Translations under genes and position numbers: made by a program | Source of the DNA: Oscillospiraceae bacterium | GTDB lineage: Bacteria > Bacillota > Clostridia > Oscillospirales > Ruminococcaceae | DNA: 7,830 nt | Assembly: GCA_900752625.1 (NCBI GenBank) | Contig: CAADWC010000247.1 | Location: 1-7,830 of the forward strand | Direction of reading: 5' to 3' | The notes under the pieces: model-generated | Database searches by the model: none | Told to the model about the DNA's origin: nothing | Seen by the model: the letters and a program-made list of their open reading frames with translations, nothing else | Shown: positions 6,260-7,830 of the stretch, one piece after another | How positions within the stretch are numbered: position 1 is the stretch's first letter | Layout: each line of letters starts with the position of its first letter

Positions 6260-7597
6260 TTATTCCATATTTTTCAAATCGGTCCTTCTGAGCTTTACAG
6301 CTGCAAAAACTACAGAGAGAATCGTGGAAAACAGCCAGCCTACAGGCCACGACATCCATATGCCTTTTTCTCCGTAGGGACCGGAAAGCACAAACGCCAG
6401 TACGACTCTTAAAATAAGATCGGCAAAGGTCGTTATCATGAAATACTGCATTGCGCCCTTTCCCCGGAGAACTCCGTCGGACATTATTTTTATCCCTACA
6501 GCAATATAAAACGGCGAAACTATCCTCAAAAACTGCGAACCTATAGCTAAAGCCTTATCTCCTCCGCTGTCGAGAAACAGACCGATAAACGTCTTTGAAA
6601 ACAGAAAATAACAGATTATAAACGGAACTGCCACTATTACCGCTATTACAAGGCCGGCCTTATAGCCTGCCTTTATTCTGTCAGGCTTGTTTGCTCCGTA
6701 ATTCTGAGCCGTAAAACTGGACAGCCCGTTTGAAAGAGTATTAAAGCTTGTGACCGCAAAGGTGTTAAGCTTAACAGCGGCGGAATAGCCGGCAATACAT
6801 GAGGAACCGAAGCCGTTGACAAGAAACTGGACAAAAATATTTCCTACGGAAACAAAGCTCTGCTGCAGAATACTTGGTACAGCGTAAAGAGTTATCCGCC
6901 GCAGCATTTTTGCCGAAAATCTTGCCGGAACTTTTTCGGTTTCTATCCCCGCCAGCTTTTTTCCCAGAGAGATAAGCGCAAGCACACAGGCTACTCCCTG
7001 GGCGATAAAGGTCGCCCACGCCACGCCTCCTACTCCCCTGCCGAATACCGCTACGAAAACATAGTCGAGAACGACGTTCCCCACAGATGAGCCTATCAGA
7101 AAATACAGCGGAGTTTTAGTATCTCCCAGGGAGGTGAATATTCCTGTGCAGATATTGTAAAGAAAAAGAAATGTCAGTCCTCCGATATATATTTTAAGGT
7201 AGAGCGTTCCATCCTTCATAACGTTTTCCGGCGTATTAATCATATGCATAAGCGGCCTTGAAAATATCAGCCCGACAACTGTCATCACAACCGACAGAAC
7301 GGATCCGGCCGCCAAGGTTGTAGACGCCGCAGTCTTTACGCTTTCAAAAGCCTTTGCTCCGAAATACTGTGAGATAACAACGCAGCAGCCTACATTGCAG
7401 CCGACCGCTACCGCCATAAATATCATAGTTATCGGATATGAGGCTCCTACGGCGGCAAGAGCGTCCTCGCCTGCATATTTTCCGGCTATAGCGCTGTCGA
7501 AAATACTGTACATCTGCTGGAAGATCACGCTTATAAACATAGGAAGCGAAAACCTCCACAGCGCCGTCCACGGTCTGCCGACAGTCAGATCATTCAT
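6260..7597 (-). CDS. MATE-family multidrug/cation antiporter
   Basis: A 445-residue integral membrane protein of the usual MATE length (about 440-460). The hydrophobic pattern fits twelve transmembrane segments in two homologous halves. The first helix region holds SLPMFISVIFQQMYSIFDSA with D34, probably the conserved acidic residue of TM1, followed by the family loop GKYAGEDALAAVG (39-51). The second half opens with the matching AVPSILQQSFVSVGNIFVQ. Such proteins export cationic or aromatic compounds in exchange for Na+ or H+; the substrate cannot be read from sequence. I start it at the ATG 7597: AGAGG (7610-7606) is 8 bases upstream, whereas the TTG at 7603 is only 2 bases from that site. 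It ends TAA at 6262-6260, with no clear terminator after it. It has its own promoter and is not overlapped by the lysozyme gene; a functional link between the two is not evident. Confidence 0.94.
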   Translation of the reverse strand: MNDLTVGRPWTALWRFSLPMFISVIFQQMYSIFDSAIAGKYAGEDALAAVGASYPITMIFMAVAVGCNVGCCVVISQYFGAKAFESVKTAASTTLAAGSVLSVVMTVVGLIFSRPLMHMINTPENVMKDGTLYLKIYIGGLTFLFLYNICTGIFTSLGDTKTPLYFLIGSSVGNVVLDYVFVAVFGRGVGGVAWATFIAQGVACVLALISLGKKLAGIETEKVPARFSAKMLRRITLYAVPSILQQSFVSVGNIFVQFLVNGFGSSCIAGYSAAVKLNTFAVTSFNTLSNGLSSFTAQNYGANKPDRIKAGYKAGLVIAVIVAVPFIICYFLFSKTFIGLFLDSGGDKALAIGSQFLRIVSPFYIAVGIKIMSDGVLRGKGAMQYFMITTFADLILRVVLAFVLSGPYGEKGIWMSWPVGWLFSTILSVVFAAVKLRRTDLKNME

Positions 7598-7605
7598 AAC
7601 CAAAA

Positions 7606-7610
7606 CCTCT
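7606..7610 (-). promoter_or_regulatory. Ribosome binding site fixing the MATE start
   Basis: AGAGG on the minus strand lies 8 bases before the ATG at 7597. The in-frame TTG at 7603, two codons earlier, would be only 2 bases away and is therefore unlikely as a start. Confidence 0.75.
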
Positions 7611-7685
7611 TTTAATGCTGAAATAAACCGCCCGACGAAACTAAAAGACTTGAAAATAAAATATCCCGCGCAGCGGCCGCATTAA

Positions 7686-7714
7686 ATTATATCACGATTT
7701 CACCGTTTTGTAAA
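7686..7714 (-). promoter_or_regulatory. Promoter of the MATE gene (extended -10)
   Basis: On the minus strand -35 TTTACA (7714-7709), a 17-base spacer ending TGA, and -10 TATAAT (7691-7686), so TGnTATAAT is present. The start would fall near 7679, at a GC-rich block (GCGGCCGC at 7680-7673) that opens an approximately 80-base leader. Direct repeats of ACGGT flank the -35 box. Confidence 0.85.
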
Positions 7715-7721
7715 CCGTCAT

Positions 7722-7734
7722 TCAGATCATCTGA
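7722..7734. promoter_or_regulatory. 13-bp palindrome between divergent promoters, candidate operator
   Basis: TCAGATCATCTGA is a perfect 6-1-6 inverted repeat, 7 bases upstream of the MATE -35 box. It also overlaps a possible weak plus-strand -35 (TTCAGA, 7721-7726) that is 17 bases from TACAAT (7744-7749, with a TG extension). Its place between divergent promoters suits a dimeric regulator; this is inference from position and symmetry. Confidence 0.4.
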
Positions 7735-7755
7735 GTGTTATGATACAATAGATAG

Positions 7756-7797
7756 TTGACAATAAAAAAAGAAAAACAACTCCAAATATGATATAAT
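7756..7797 (+). promoter_or_regulatory. Rightward promoter for a gene beyond the window
   Basis: An extended -10, TG-A-TATAAT (7789-7797), points right, with a likely start near 7804. The hexamer at normal -35 distance (7769-7774) is a poor match. A perfect TTGACA exists at 7756-7761 but 30 bases from the -10, too far for standard sigma-A contact. The last bases, AAAAAGG (7824-7830), look like the beginning of a ribosome binding site, so a coding region probably starts just past the right edge. Confidence 0.6.
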
Positions 7798-7830
7798 GTT
7801 AAGTACCATTAAAACAAAGTATCAAAAAGG

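Noticed and set aside
7595..7603. TTG at 7603 as the MATE start
   Set aside because: Only 2 bases from the AGAGG site; the ATG at 7597 has normal 8-base spacing.

Overview
The window looks like a chromosomal segment of a Gram-positive, fibre-degrading anaerobe, most likely a Ruminococcus-type member of the Oscillospiraceae. The grounds are consensus sigma-A-type promoters, AAAGGA or AGAGG ribosome binding sites, a lipobox-anchored mannanase, a GH25 lysozyme with Fn3 modules and a C-terminal repeat I associate with clostridial wall hydrolases, and moderate GC with AT-rich intergenic DNA. The genus is an inference; there is no rRNA or other marker gene.

Layout. Positions 1-1430 (+) hold the C-terminal part of a GH95 alpha-L-fucosidase-type enzyme cut by the left edge. 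After 64 bases comes 1495-3246 (+), a secreted lipoprotein with a CBM35-like module and a GH26 beta-mannanase domain. The two look co-transcribed and fit trimming and cleavage of plant hemicellulose. They converge on 3469-6021 (-), an 850-residue secreted GH25 lysozyme whose C-terminal half is a duplicated Fn3-Fn3-repeat cassette. The 222-base convergent gap carries a strong 12-bp hairpin, whose U-tract is better on the minus strand, an AT palindrome, and a pair of inverted GC-rich palindromic units that look like a dispersed intergenic repeat.

The lysozyme has its own near-perfect promoter (TTGACA, 17 bp, TATAAT) at 6197-6225 and an approximately 165-base leader that can fold into nested stems. 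Upstream on the minus strand lies a MATE-family multidrug/cation antiporter (6260-7597; the ATG at 7597 is preferred over an upstream TTG). It has its own extended -10 promoter at 7686-7714. The right end (7715-7830) is a divergent promoter region with a 13-bp palindrome and an extended -10 box pointing rightwards at a gene that begins beyond the window.

I see no CRISPR array, transposase, phage module, tRNA or rRNA. There is no clear novel multi-gene system. The most interesting points are the duplicated wall-binding cassette of the lysozyme, its structured leader, the free charged C-terminal tail of the mannanase lipoprotein, and the divergent control region next to the MATE gene.
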